Origin: Silene conica
Taxonomy: Eukaryota; Streptophyta; Magnoliopsida; Caryophyllales; Caryophyllaceae
Direction: 5' to 3'
Assembly (NCBI GenBank): GCA_029255685.2
Contig: CM055319.2
Coordinates: 9,596,747 to 9,660,746, forward strand
Length of the DNA stretch: 64,000 nucleotides
Both the position numbers and the translations under genes were made by a program. This document shows positions 1 to 11,254 of the stretch, in pieces. The notes beneath the pieces are model-generated. The model was not told the origin of the DNA and made no database searches. It saw only the letters and a list, made by a program, of their open reading frames with translations. Positions within the stretch are counted from its first letter, which is position 1; each line of letters opens with the position of its first letter.

Positions 1-2098
1 CCGTTTAGAAATGCAAAATCATATACTACAGCATGTTTTCTGTTTAACCGAATAACTAGATCTCACTTAATGAGTCATAAAACCATATCTACAAAATGAA
101 TCAGTATCTCCACTTTTAGTATGTTAAACTACTATGAATGTAGATAATAGTGGAACTTGGAATCAACTCGTTTCGATTAACTAAGAAGGATTTATGATGT
201 AAAACATTTTATGACTCAGTTTCTGACCACTGTTATTAAAACGAGATTTTATATCTGATAAACCTACTTTTGAGACAACATGCATGGCTAACAATATGTA
301 ATAGACACATAAAGGAATCCAATAAAGCCAACCGTGCACAAAACTATGACGTTTTGGATTTATTATGATTTTTACAAGTTTCTGTTGTGTTCTGGAAAAA
401 TGTTTTAATTAGTCTTACTTGTTAAAAGCTTACATTTCCATAAAGGGGTAATTTAGTCATACATAAAACTATATTCAGTGACCCATCTCTTCACATGTTA
501 AATTTTAATGAATGTAAAGTGTAATAGGCTTTCGTTTCGACGAGTTTCGACATGTTAAAGTATTTACCACCCCGTAACTTTTTAAGACTCACCTTTGGAC
601 CAACTTTGGTAGACTGTAACTTTGGACCCCTTACACACGTTTTTAGACTCTTACCACCGAGACATTAAAGATGGACAACTCACTAAGGAACCAAACCCCA
701 CTGGTTTCACCTCAAAACATTTAGTAACGAAGGAGATATGACGATTTAAAGTTTCTGTTTCAAATATGTAAAAAACCGAGAAAGTATAGTTATCGCATAA
801 TTTACTACAAGTAGCTTAGTAATGGTCGTTCATATAAGTAACTATTATTTTAAATATTATGTAGAGTCGGGATTCATAGAAGAGGCTCTCTAACCTTTAA
901 TCGTTCGTAAGGTAAGGGAAACGCTTATCCGTACACTCTTATTAAACCGTTACGATTTGTTACTATCTTGCATGGTAAGACTTTTGGTTATATTGAAATA
1001 TTTATATTGGTTGAATTCATTTTACAAAATGATTATGGATAAAGATTTGTTTGTTTTGATCTTTTGAAACGGGATTGTGTTTAATATGGAAAGAAGTGGT
1101 TTATGATTTTAAAAGTTTTGGGAACCAAAACCGTTTTGCTTTTCTACAAGCTTATGATGAGTTATCAAATTTGAAGGAAATATCTTGGTTATTTGGAAAT
1201 GGATTCTCATGTTGGTTTGAAACGGTTTTGGTAGAGGGGTAGGTTGTTCCATAATAAGGGACTTCCTATACAGAGCTTCTGATGGGGGTTAGTTGATCGA
1301 GACCCCGTCCTCTTATCTTCCTCTTTGGGGTTGGCCCTTAGAGGGGTGTGCACACTCGGGATTCTAGGACAGTTTAGTACATGATTTGGTGAACCTCGTC
1401 TTATCCGGTTTAGGGCGAGTGGATCCTCTTCATACGGCCTCTATCCAAATATATACCGACGTTGGAAATGAAAGAAATGTTTTCTTTGGTTTGGAATTAT
1501 CTTGAAAGGTTGGATATGGATTTGAATATTTTGGAACACTTATGTTGTTCTTAATCATTTGAAATTATTTGTTTCCCTTTAACTAACAGTGGTAATTCTG
1601 ATACTCTATTTTCAATCTTTCGAGACACTTTTGTTACGTACTATTTTAAAATATCTTTTAAGTTATGATTTCATATTCCGTTTATTCTTTATTCGGATTG
1701 TTTACCTTACTCAACATTATTGTTGACCCTTTTATTTGTTTTGTCCTTGTTTGGACCTGCGGTGATCACAAATCGTGTGAGCAGATCGTGTGACAGGTAC
1801 TCATGGGATTTAGTCGTGGGATGTACAGGAGAGCGCGCTTAATGTTTCAACCGAAGACAAATGCTTTGAGACTTTATCTTTCTTTTTGGACCGTTAAACT
1901 TTATTTTCGCTTCCGCAAACTTTAAACATGGTTGTAATCGGATTTTATCCTTTGGATTTTAAATTGCATCGACAACTACCTATTTTATTACATGTCTAGG
2001 TACTACTACCATATTTGGTTAAATTGTGACACACCCATGATCCGAATTTTTACTTGAGAACCCTATTTACAAATAAAGAGGATTATGGGGGTGTTACA
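1..2098 (+). mobile_element. Ty3/gypsy-type LTR, right end at 2098
   Basis: There is no coding ORF here. The right end reads GGGGGTGTTACA (ending 2098), a common terminus of plant gypsy LTRs, and the last few hundred bases look like LTR sequence. What follows 2098 is not a primer-binding site, so this is more likely a 3' or solo LTR whose body or left end lies outside the window. A stretch at about 1230-1440 (GCTTATACAGAGCTTC-like, then GCACACTCGGGA) resembles 55090-55270, which suggests one LTR family at both places. The left boundary is not visible; the first several hundred bases could belong to something else. Family assignment is by general resemblance only. Confidence 0.45.
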
Positions 2099-2387
2099 TG
2101 GGGTCCTTATCTTTCGGGTCGAGTGAAACCGTTTCATAGGGATTAACCGGTTCAGAAATGGGTTCCTGATTGCTCAAATTTTCAGAGTGAGGCTGAGGGG
2201 TACTTACAGAGGCAGGACGTGGTTCATGTGCAGGAAGGTCGGATGGAGGGACGTTGGAGACAATGAGTTCAGACGAGATATCTTCGTCGTCGACGATGAC
2301 CGGAGTAGCCGGAGTATTAGACTTGATTTTTAAAGTGCCGGAACGAGTTCTTTTACGGACCAAAGAGACGGATGCAGATTTTTCCAA
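2094..2387 (-). pseudogene. Unrecognised Ser/Pro/Glu-rich ORF fragment of a retroelement
   Basis: A 97-codon open stretch on the minus strand. Its product starts basic (RKRTRSGT near residues 11-18) and becomes rich in Pro, Ser and Glu. It runs into the LTR-like terminus at 2098 and stops there, so its end is not native. Upstream it abuts the Sirevirus integrase at a sharp break after the ..LKCFG motif, where the integrase homology stops. It could be a piece of the extra (envelope-like) ORF that some Sireviruses carry after pol, joined by an internal deletion, or part of another element. No domain was recognised. Confidence 0.35.
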
Positions 2388-2975
2388 AGCATTTTAAGTA
2401 TGAGATATTTGGTTTTCTTCCACGTAGAATTTCATATGGTGTTTTGTTGGTGATTTTTCTAATCATGACTCTATTGTATACGTAGCACGAGGTGTTTACG
2501 GCTTCGGCCCAAAAGTTTCTTGGAACTTGAGAACTAATGATCAAGGTCCTAGCCATATTTTCCAAGGTTCGATTCATTCGTTCCACAACTCCATTTTGTT
2601 GTGGAGTTCGTGTGGCCGAAAAGTTGTCGCTAACACCATTTTCATTATAATAAGCTTCAAAAGCGAGATTTCAAATTCGGTGTCATGGTCGGACCTTAAT
2701 GCCCCAAGTTTTTGAGAAAATTTGTTTTCGACCATTTTAAGCCAAATTACAAACTCACTAAATGCCTTGTCTTTAGTTCCAAGAAACAATAACCATACAT
2801 ATCTAGAGCAATCATCAACAATCACACAAATGTAATTACTACCACCTTTGCTTGTGATGCGCATGGGTCCGCAAAGGTCAATATGAACAAGTTCTAAGAC
2901 ACGTGATGTGCTAACACATTTTTTGGACTTGAACGAACTCTTGACTTGTTTACCTTTGACGTACACAATCATCAC
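2353..2975 (-). pseudogene. Sirevirus integrase core (broken)
   Basis: Two overlapping frames (2574-2975 and 2353-2586) cover a Ty1/copia integrase. Visible motifs are LVHIDLCGPM and VIVDDCSRYVW (first catalytic Asp region), LRSDHDTEF (second Asp) and, after a frameshift near 2580, RTLENMARTL and FWAEAVNTSCYVYNR, as expected downstream of the catalytic Glu. The segment around the catalytic Glu is degraded by the frameshift. The sequence stops matching integrase shortly after LKCFG. It continues the polyprotein from the protease/pre-integrase part upstream (2950-3492) and cannot make an active enzyme. Confidence 0.85.
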
Positions 2976-3492
2976 ACAAGGAGTTGAATTTGAAGTTTAT
3001 GATTGGTAAACCTTCAACTAGGTTAAGTTTCCTAAGATTGTTTAGAGTTCTAGCATTTACATGACCCAAACGTTTGTGCCAAAGCCACGGATCATTTTTA
3101 TGGACACTCATGCATGAAAGCGTTTGACCGGACAATGAACATAAATCAATCATACACACATCCTTGACACGTTTACCTTCGAGGATCAACTCTTTTGTCT
3201 TTCCATATAGGATTTTACACACATGGGCATGAAATTCAACGATGTTACCTCGATCACACAATTGTGAAATGCTAAGAAGGTTGTGTTTTAATCCTTTGAC
3301 AAACAGCACTTTGTTCACGCATAGTGATTTCGACTTACCAACTTTTCCGATACCAACAATTTCACCTTGTTTGTTGTCGCCAAAAGTCACCATGCCTTCG
3401 TTGTAGGCTTCTAGTGAGAGGAATTGGCTTTCTTCCCCCGTCATGTGACGAGAGCATCCGCTGTCTAAATACCAATTGTTGCTGCCCCCCAC
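2950..3492 (-). pseudogene. Sirevirus protease and GAG-pre-integrase segment
   Basis: A 180-codon open stretch. The retroviral-type aspartic protease active site appears as WYLDSGCSRHMTG at residues 7-19, followed by VTFGDNKQGEIVGIGKVG, typical of copia proteases. Residues 120-180 match the GAG-pre-integrase zinc-binding region (LWHKRLGHVNARTL, then CDDCVRQR). It overlaps the integrase frame at its 3' end in another reading frame, which shows a frameshift between protease and integrase. Part of a degraded gag-pol polyprotein. Confidence 0.88.
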
Positions 3493-5437
3493 TAATGCTT
3501 ACGCAATTTCAAACAGTTAGCTTAGGAACCCAAACAAGTTTGGGTCCCTTCTTTACACTAGACACCGAGTCCTTCTTGACCCACATTTTTTGTGCAACTT
3601 TGGTGTTTCTTTCTAGGTCAAGTTTTCTTTTAGGAAATTCATTGAACTTATGACCAGCTTTACCACAGTAATTACATATAAGTATTCAGGCAATCCAGCA
3701 TACTTACGTCGTCTGAAATCTGTTTGGCTTGGGTCATGGTTTCGAATGCAATGGTGTGTGCTACTGTTGCATCTGAAACCAAGTCCAACATTTTTCGACG
3801 CTTTTTCATTTTCTTTGGATTGTTTTAGCAGAAATTCCAGGACGTTTTGACTTCCTTCCCATTTGAGATAAAACTGTTTTGCCTCAAGCAACTCTTTGGT
3901 CAAGGTCTCTATTTTCCCAAGTTGAGCTAGATTCAATTTTTCAACTTTGTCAACCTTTTCTTTGACATGGCTAGCTTCATCACTTAATAATATCGCAACT
4001 TCCTCTAGTTGTTTGTTATCTAGTTTGCACGAAGTGAGTTCAACTAGGAGGGAGTCACGTTCCTTAGTGGGGGGTTGATACCTTTCTTTTTAGAGACTCA
4101 ACTTTTTTACATAGTTTTGTTTCAATATTGCAGGGGTCTGTTGCATGAGTTGTTTCAGTTTTACTCATTAGACATTGATTTTGTTTTCGAAGCATTTTAA
4201 CTTCCTTCTCAAGTTTGGTTATGGTACATGTTTAGTCTACCTCTGTTAAACTTTCTTTTAGGTTGACATTCTCCTCAGCTATACTTTCAATTTCGTCTTG
4301 CCTAGCAATGAGTTTATTACTTTGGACACGACATTTATCAATGAAGTCATCTAAAAGAAGACAAATCTTGTCTTTAAAGAAAGATATTTACCTCGCTTTC
4401 AGAATCGGAGCTTGAATCAACAGAATGAGCCATAAGACATACGACAGTTTCCTTCTTTGAAGTTTTTGAAGTTTCGGGTTTTAATTTAGAAGAGATGCAC
4501 CATTTTGCGTCCAATTCTTCCTCGAGGATTTCGTCCTCATCAGAATCGGACATGCCCCATATTGCAGTCATAACTTTGCTTCTATAGTCTCTCTTAGCAA
4601 GGTCACGTTTTTCTTTAGACTTGATATCGTCCGACTTTGGGCATTCTTTTATTTGGTGACCCTTGTCACCGCATTTGAAGCAACCAAAAGTGGAATTGGA
4701 TCTTCTCTTGGAAAAACACTTTTTGCTAGCATTGTTATTGAACCTTTGTGACGCTCGACCATTTAGTATGCCGGCCATGTTCTTGGTAAACATGGCGAAC
4801 TCAACATCCTCATCCTCCTCATCACTTGAGAGAGCATTTAGAGCGAGTCCTTTTCCCTTTGAACTCTCTTGAGAGCGTTTTGTAAGTGAAAGCTCATGGG
4901 CTATGAGAGACCCCATTAGTTCATTTAGGGAGAGCACGGCAAGGTCTTTGGCTTCCTCAATAGCCGTCACCTTCGGTTGCCACTTTTCAGTTAAGTGAGG
5001 ATCTTTCGGACTAGATCCTCGGATTCAAAGTTTCGACCTAAGCTTTTTAGTTCATTAACAATGCATGAGAAACGAGATGAAAGACTATTGATTGACTCAT
5101 CTTTTCCCATGTTGAACATCTCATATTGTTGCATGAGAAAGTCAACACGGTACTTCTTGACTTAAGACGTGCCCTCATGAGCTAGGCTTAGGGTGTCCCA
5201 AATATCTTTGGCCGAAGTGCAACCCGATATTCGATTTATCTCTTGGTCGCCGATGCCATATTGAAGAATGGACATGGCTCTAGAGTTTTTCTCGATTTTC
5301 TTATAATCATTTTCATTGTACTTTTCTTCATCTTTGGGTGTCGTGTTTCCATCTTTATCCGTCACCTCAATTTTAAGTTGGCCCTTTTTAATAATCATCC
5401 AACACTCATAGTCAACACCCTTGACATAGTGTTCCAT
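3493..5437 (-). pseudogene. Sirevirus gag region with CCHC zinc knuckle (broken)
   Basis: The gag part is spread over several frames. The N-terminal part (5162-5437) shows a UBN2-like gag domain (SAKDIWDTLSLAHEGT). The central part (4374-4970) has a retroviral zinc knuckle CFKCGDKGHQIKEC (CX2CX4HX4C), followed by an acidic Ser/Asp/Glu-rich stretch. Between about 3500 and 4370 only degraded fragments remain, some coiled-coil-like in composition. A nonsense codon and frameshifts separate the segments. The normal role would be packaging element RNA in virus-like particles. Confidence 0.8.
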
Positions 5438-5556
5438 GCGGTGTTTCCACCAAGCATAGTTTTCTCCTTTAAAGATTGGGTACTTAGTGTGCTTTGACTC
5501 ATCTATGACTATGGATCTTACTCTTTGGTGGTGAAACCGAAATCAAGAGCACAAGA

Positions 5557-5567
5557 CTCTGATACCA
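5557..5567 (-). other. Primer-binding site of the Sirevirus (initiator tRNA-Met)
   Basis: On the minus strand the bases TGGTATCAGAG lie two bases downstream of the LTR end (..TTCA, 5570). They are complementary to the 3' end of plant initiator tRNA-Met, the usual primer of Sireviruses. This fixes the element's orientation (minus) and the inner edge of the 5' LTR. Confidence 0.9.
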
Positions 5568-5569
5568 AT

Positions 5570-6894
5570 TGAAGAGTCAAGAACGAATTAGTACCTAAGA
5601 GGGGAGGGGGTGAATTAGGTGACCTTTTATAAATTCTGATGTAGCTTAAGTGTTTTACGAGTTAAAGCAACAAGAATCAGAGTCTAAGCAACAGTATGTG
5701 GAACTGTTGCACAGATCTGATCTATTACGGATGTAGCAAGAAATGAGAAACAAGTGCGAGATTAAGCAATAAACAAACGATATAAAAAATTGGTTCAGCT
5801 CCTACTCCGGAGCCTACGTCCAACAGTTATTTTATTGAATGTTTAGAAGCTACTCCGCTTAACTAAAACTATTACAACAAAACAACTCCTCAACCTACTT
5901 CGGTTGCATTTTTCTTAGAGCTACTCCGCTCGTAAGACTTGACTCAAACTGAAAGCTACTCCGCTTTAAGAGTTTTGATGTTCTACCTTATGGTTTACAC
6001 GATCTGTATCTCAAAGGTTCACTTAAGAACATGGAGATTTCATTGAAGATCTCAACACAAGGTTCATCGAACATACTCTTTTAATCATTAGAGGTGCGAA
6101 CTAGCACAAGGAGATAATTGCTTTTCGAAAACAAATGAATACTCTTTGAAAATCAGAAACTTTTGCAAACAAACTTTGAAGGACAAATGCTTAAAAAAGT
6201 TTTGCAAAGTTTACAATAAATGCCTTAGAAGTCTTGACATTAAATGACCTAGAAGTTGGTTTATATAGAGAATGGGGCGTGTGAAAGCTCACTCACAAAT
6301 GCATATTATATTCATATTACTCTTTTAATCAAAGGTTCATATAGTGAAGGGTCCTTTACAAACTAATAAAAGGGTTACTCACTTTTGCAAGGCTCAAGAA
6401 ATTTCCCCTTTGGGTAATGAGTATATGGCACTCTTTTGGCTTTGAAAAAGTCTCTTAGCTAGAAGAGGAAATACTAGCCTTTTGTTTTTTGTCATCTAGA
6501 CTTAGGAGTCATGTGATTTGAATTTCATTTGATGCTCTTTCTAGTTTGTAAACCATGATTTTGAAATATGCAGATGAGAATAAAAGACAACTTCTTTTGA
6601 CATAAAATATTTTCGAAAACTATCTCCATGACCGTACCAGAAACCCCAGTTGCAACAGCTTGCTAGACTGTTGCAAGGGTTTTGCACTTTCTAACAATTA
6701 AAAGAATATATTGAACTACCTTACTTACAACACTTTCCTAGACTTAGGCCTTCACTTGTCTTTGCTTGCTTCTTGACATATAATCTTGTTGTCTTCAATG
6801 GGCCTTATGTCACTTTGCTAATCTCTTGTACTAATCAAGCAAACATTAGATAATCAAGGGTAAATTATCATCATCAACACATTGTGTTCTAACA
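5570..6894 (-). repeat. 5' LTR of the Sirevirus
   Basis: About 1325 bp running from TGTTAGAACACAATG (6894, minus strand) to ..CTCTTCA (5570). The inner edge is set by the PBS. The outer edge lies next to hAT coding sequence. A related but separate LTR at 52844-53865 has the same ends and shares the GAGGGGGAGGGGG tract and the CATCATCAACA end, which supports both boundaries. The flanking five bases on the right (6895-6899) are GTGAT; the partner duplication is lost with the truncated left side. Confidence 0.85.
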
Positions 6895-8420
6895 GTGATA
6901 CATGAATACTCTTTATTGATGGTTGAGCACTTTGATTTAGGGACTTTATTAAGAGTATTAATCCTTCATTCAAGATGATTTCTACGAACACCTTACGGCT
7001 GATATTTTGAGTACTTATAAAGGTGAAAAAGTTTCACTTAAGCGGTTGTTGGAGTTTAATGATAGTAGAGTTGTAGTTTCTACCGATATGTGGACCGCTT
7101 CTAATAAAAAAAAAGGGTTATAGGGTTGTGACTTCACATTTTATTGATCAAAATTGGGTGTTGAGAAACCGAACATTAAGGTTTTGTTTTGTACCATGTC
7201 CACACACTAAGGGAGTTATACTGTTATTGCTAAGGTTTCGATGAATCGTTTGTCTCAATATAGTTTAGAGAGTAAAATTTCTTTAGTTGTTCTTGATAAT
7301 TGTATAACCAATGATGCCATGATGAAAATTATTCTTAAACAATTTGAGAAAAAATGTCTTATCTTGAAAGGTAGCTTCTTGCACTTAAGGTGTAGTGCCC
7401 ATATTTTAAACTTGGTTGTCAAAGATGGATGGAATAAGATTGAATCGAGAATAGTGAAGGTGAGAAATTGTGTGTCATTATGGATGTCTACTCCTAAAAT
7501 AATTGAAAACATTGATGAATCATGTCGATTTTTGGATAGTAACAACAAAAAAAGATTGGTCCTTCATTGTAAGACAAGGTGAATTCAACTTTTTATATGT
7601 TGGAACCAGCTTTGCCTTATAATAATGTATTTGTAAGGCTGAAACGTTTAAATAGAAAGATGAAGTTTGATAAGCCTTCAGAAGATGATTGGAAAATGGC
7701 TAAGATAGTTTGTGAGACGTTGGAAATATTTAACATAACTGCTAAAGTGTTTTCTGGGAGGAATTATCCTACTTCAAACCTATTTTTTCGCAAGGCTTGT
7801 GAAATTAAGATTGCTTTGATGAATTGGTTAAAAGATGATTTTATGATTATCAAATTCATGGCTGAAAATATGATTTAGAAGTTTGATTAATATTGGGAAC
7901 ATATCAATGGTCTTTTGATCATCGCCTCCATCTTAGATCCAAAAAACAAGATCGATTGGGTTGAATACTACTTTGAAATGCTTTATGGTAGTAGAAGTGA
8001 TAAAGAAGTAGAGAAGGTGAGAAATGTGTTGAATGATCGTCTTGTTGTGGAGTATCAAGAAAAAGGTGAAAGGAATAAGAGTCAAGATAAAATGTCCAAT
8101 AGAAATGGAAAAAGAATGCATTCCTCTCATGTTGAAGGTGATAAAGATGGATATGCTAAGATGAAAAAAACGAAAAGGAGAAAGATGTATGTAAGAGGTA
8201 AATTGGATCATTACTTGGAAGATGATACAATTGAAGAGGACCCAACATTTGACATCCTTAGTTGGTGGAAATGTGATGTAAGGTATCCTACATTGTGAAC
8301 CGTAGCCAAGGACATTCTAGCTATTCTCATTTCTAGTGTTGCTTCGGAGAGAGGTTGGATGTGAGAACTGTAGCTGTTGTCAAGTCGGATACTTTTCATT
8401 CATTCATTGTATTATGTTTT
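6895..8420 (+). pseudogene. hAT-family transposase pseudogene (RICESLEEPER-like)
   Basis: Translating across frames gives a plant hAT transposase: HEYSLLMVEHF right at the Sirevirus junction, VVSTDMWTASNK (first catalytic Asp region), FVPCPHTKG, VVLDNCITNDAM (second Asp), LRCSAHILNLVVKDGW, and at the end the dimerisation motif FDILSWWKCDVRYPTL..DILAI..SSVASERGW. It is dead: a one-base deletion near 7580 shifts the frame in the TRW motif, stop codons interrupt near 7876 and 7888, and a stop follows YPTL at 8296. The BED finger and the rest of the N-terminus are absent; the Sirevirus inserted just upstream of the first visible codon. Confidence 0.85.
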
Positions 8421-9381
8421 TTTAATATGCTCATTTTTTCATTGTTATTTAACTTAAGATGTTGATGAAATTTTAGAGGAGGATATGGAAGATGGTTTAG
8501 TACAAGAATATTCGACTCTTCAATAGTAGATCATGGAGACAGTGAATGAAGTATTAGTATTTAGTTTGTTTGAACAATTTTTTTTATTATGAATCGTTGG
8601 AATTATAATTATTTTATGACTTTAAATACTTTTATACGACTTTTTTTGTTTCTTTTGGACTACGGGTTTTAAATCAGTGAAGCTAATGGAGGGTAATTCG
8701 ACTAAAACATTAACTTGGTGGCGATTTCATTTGAATGTATTGTTGGTGATTGATGGATCTAGATTTTACCCGGATCCTACCCGGATATGGATATGGATCT
8801 ACAAATTCTAGACCCTAAGGATAAGGGTAGGATCTAGATATACCATTTTAAAATGGATCTGATCTGGATCTTATAGGATCCGGTCCAGATCCTACCCGTT
8901 GCCATCTCTAGTCAAGTCTCGTCTTGGAAAGGGAGAAGAATAAAGAGGTTAAATTCAAAAGTTGATGAGTGGGAATGTTAAACGACAAGGTACTAAGGTC
9001 CAACCTCTTATTGGAGATTGTGGCAGAGAGGTTTCCCGAAACATCAGGAAGAGAGAGAGTCCCTGAGACAAGAGAACTCAAGTTACTTGTTTAGGGATGT
9101 TAATTTCAACCGAACCCATTCACATCCCGATCCACCCGATCCTAAAATTCGGATGAAAACCCGATTTAAATGGATGGTGGATGAATGGTGGATAAAATAG
9201 GGGGTGGATAATGGGTTATTGGATGAAGAAATTTCACATGCCATCCATCTGTCACCCGATTTTATTATTTTATGTATCTTATTTTAAATATATTACTCCC
9301 TCCTAGTTAAAGTGTTGATTGGTTGCCTATCTTTTGGGACCAAAATTAAGCAAATGAATTTGGACAACACAAACATCCTAC
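8421..9381. other. Non-coding spacer with GGATCC/CCCGATCC-rich stretches
   Basis: No gene is supported. At 8750-8910 there are repeated, partly inverted GGATC, CCCGGATC and GGTAGGATC words, and at 9110-9260 a similar mixture of CCCGATCC with GGATGGTGGATG repeats. These degenerate words also recall the GACCCGA stretch at 32870-33360. The small ORF at 9018-9200 lies within the repeats and is probably chance. Confidence 0.5.
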
Positions 9382-11254
9382 TGTAACACCCTTATTTATC
9401 AAGCGGCATTAATAAGGTATTGCCTAGTAAATAGGGTATTACATCTCGGTTGTCCATGGTAAATATATCAAATAAACAATAGAAGAACAATTAAGTTAAA
9501 TTATGATTTACAATCAAAAAGCAAAACTCAAAAGAAGGTACAACTGATGACAACTACCATGAGGACTATTATACAATTTGTGTCGTCGTGACTACTAATC
9601 GCAGCTAACAACCAACATCCAAGCTAACACCTCAAAAGTCTTATTGTTCACTATTTTCCAACAACATCAAATTGATCACCGCAGACACAAACATAAAGAA
9701 AAGATACACCACAGAAAACCACACAAGATCAGTTACTTCATAAATAATAAATCAATGTACGTACAAGAACAAGAATTAACTAAACTCACAACCGTCACAT
9801 CAACATAGTAACACCCATCTATTTGTCGTATGAGTTACTTGATGGAATTGGTTGCACTCGGTCGCATTGTTGATATATAAGTTATTTGAGAAAGAAGATG
9901 GTATATATATAGTCGTGTTGTCCGTTTATAGATAGGTTGTCTTAAAACTGTTACAACTTGATATGTACATATTATATTGATGTGATTACAATTGGAGGTG
10001 GTGGCTTGTCCTTTTACAATTCTAACAATAGGTCACACGCTTAAAAAGACCAGTATTGAGGGAGATATGACTATTTTACGAAAACTGGTCAGTACTGAGA
10101 ACTGCAAAGTAACTCAGCCGAGTTAAGGCTACTCGGCCGAGTTGAGGCTATGCAGCCGAGCTGAGGCTATTCGGCCGAGTTGAGCCTACTCGACCGAGTT
10201 GAGGCTACTCGACCGAGTTGGTTTGACTCGGCCGAGTTAGCGGTTCCGTGTTCAGCGTCGGGTTCTTATAAATGATAAAACGTAAGTTAAAATCACTTTT
10301 ACCTAAAATCAAAACACAATAAAACTTAATTATCTCATACTTTCTCTCCCAAAACTTCTAAGAGATCCTTAGCAAGAGTCTAGAGTGTCGATCATCTGGC
10401 CTAGTATCGTGTCATCAAGTAAGTTCTTTCTTATCGTAAGTATGTCGATTACATATTAGTTTCACCATGGTTAGTAATCCTCATATATGTTATCTTAGGA
10501 GGAGATTTCATAGAGGAACAATGGTAGAGTTGATTGGATCTTTGCCTTGTGTGATTTGCCTTGAGGTAGGGTTCTTCCAACTCAGTTATCTGTTATGTGA
10601 TGGTGATGGTATTTTTGATATATTATGACGATGTTATTGTTGTGTTGTAAGACTGATATCACTCGTGGTTACGAGATGAGATTTGGGAACATATGTGTGG
10701 GACCGTTGCGGGAAACGGCTCACTCCTACGATCGCTCTTCGTGGGACCTGCCACGGAGGGGATGTGAACATTAATGATTTTGGTACCCCTTGCCACGAAC
10801 AATTGGGGGTTGATTGTGGGACTATAGGACGCCACTGTGAGATGATTGGTTATTGGTGATATCAGCATGTGGTGCTTTGAGATTGTATATTGTTCTTGAT
10901 TTTGGTAGTGATGATATTGCGTATACAGTAGTCGACGCTCATGGTTTGTGCGCTGTGATGATCCGTTGGTATGGTGAATAGATTCTTAGCAGGTACCTCG
11001 ATGTTGGTTGATCATGCTTGACTGGGGAGGATGGGTCATCACGAAGTTTTGTAGCATTATAGTTTCTTTTGCTAGCTTACGCTGTTACTTTAAGTTGTTA
11101 TATCTTGTGAGACATTGTAATCACTTTATTCATTCTTAATAATAATAAGTTGTTTGTCGTTTTACTTTAATATTATACCTCAGGAAACTGAGATGGTAGC
11201 ACTTTCATAGTCTGATGGTCCTTTCTAAATGCCTTGGATGATGAGGGTGTTACA
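9382..11254. repeat. Two gypsy LTR copies in inverted orientation
   Basis: The left end starts TGTAACACCC (9382) and the right end is GGGTGTTACA (11254). The left part (to roughly 10000) matches the reverse complement of the end of the solo LTR at 12564-13870, sharing ATCTCGGTTGTC followed by GTAAATAT. The right part has the same family in forward orientation: ACTCGGCCGAGT repeats (10120-10230), the GATCGCTCTTCGTGG..CCACGGAGGGGATGTG block (10725-10770), and GAGATGGTAGCAC near the end. The internal junction between the copies was not located. The ORF in the block (10659-10868, minus) recurs as LTR sequence elsewhere and is not a gene. Confidence 0.6.

Larger units (their letters stand above)
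2099..6894 (-). mobile_element. Truncated Sirevirus (Ty1/copia) retrotransposon
   Basis: On the minus strand the order is 5' LTR (6894-5570), a primer-binding site matching initiator tRNA-Met, gag with a CCHC knuckle, aspartic protease, GAG-pre-integrase and the integrase core. Reverse transcriptase, RNase H and the 3' LTR are missing: homology ends near 2390 and a different LTR terminus appears at 2098. The gag/pol frame is broken many times, so the copy is dead. The PBS, the UBN2-like gag and the LTR sequence (CCTAAGAGGGGAGGGGGTGAATTAGG near the internal end) are typical of Sireviruses. At its right edge the element interrupts a hAT transposase pseudogene that starts at 6895. Confidence 0.85.

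Noticed and set aside
7241-8298. Separate small genes at 7241-7582, 7579-7878 and 7915-8298
   Set aside because: They are consecutive fragments of one hAT transposase separated by a frameshift and stop codons.
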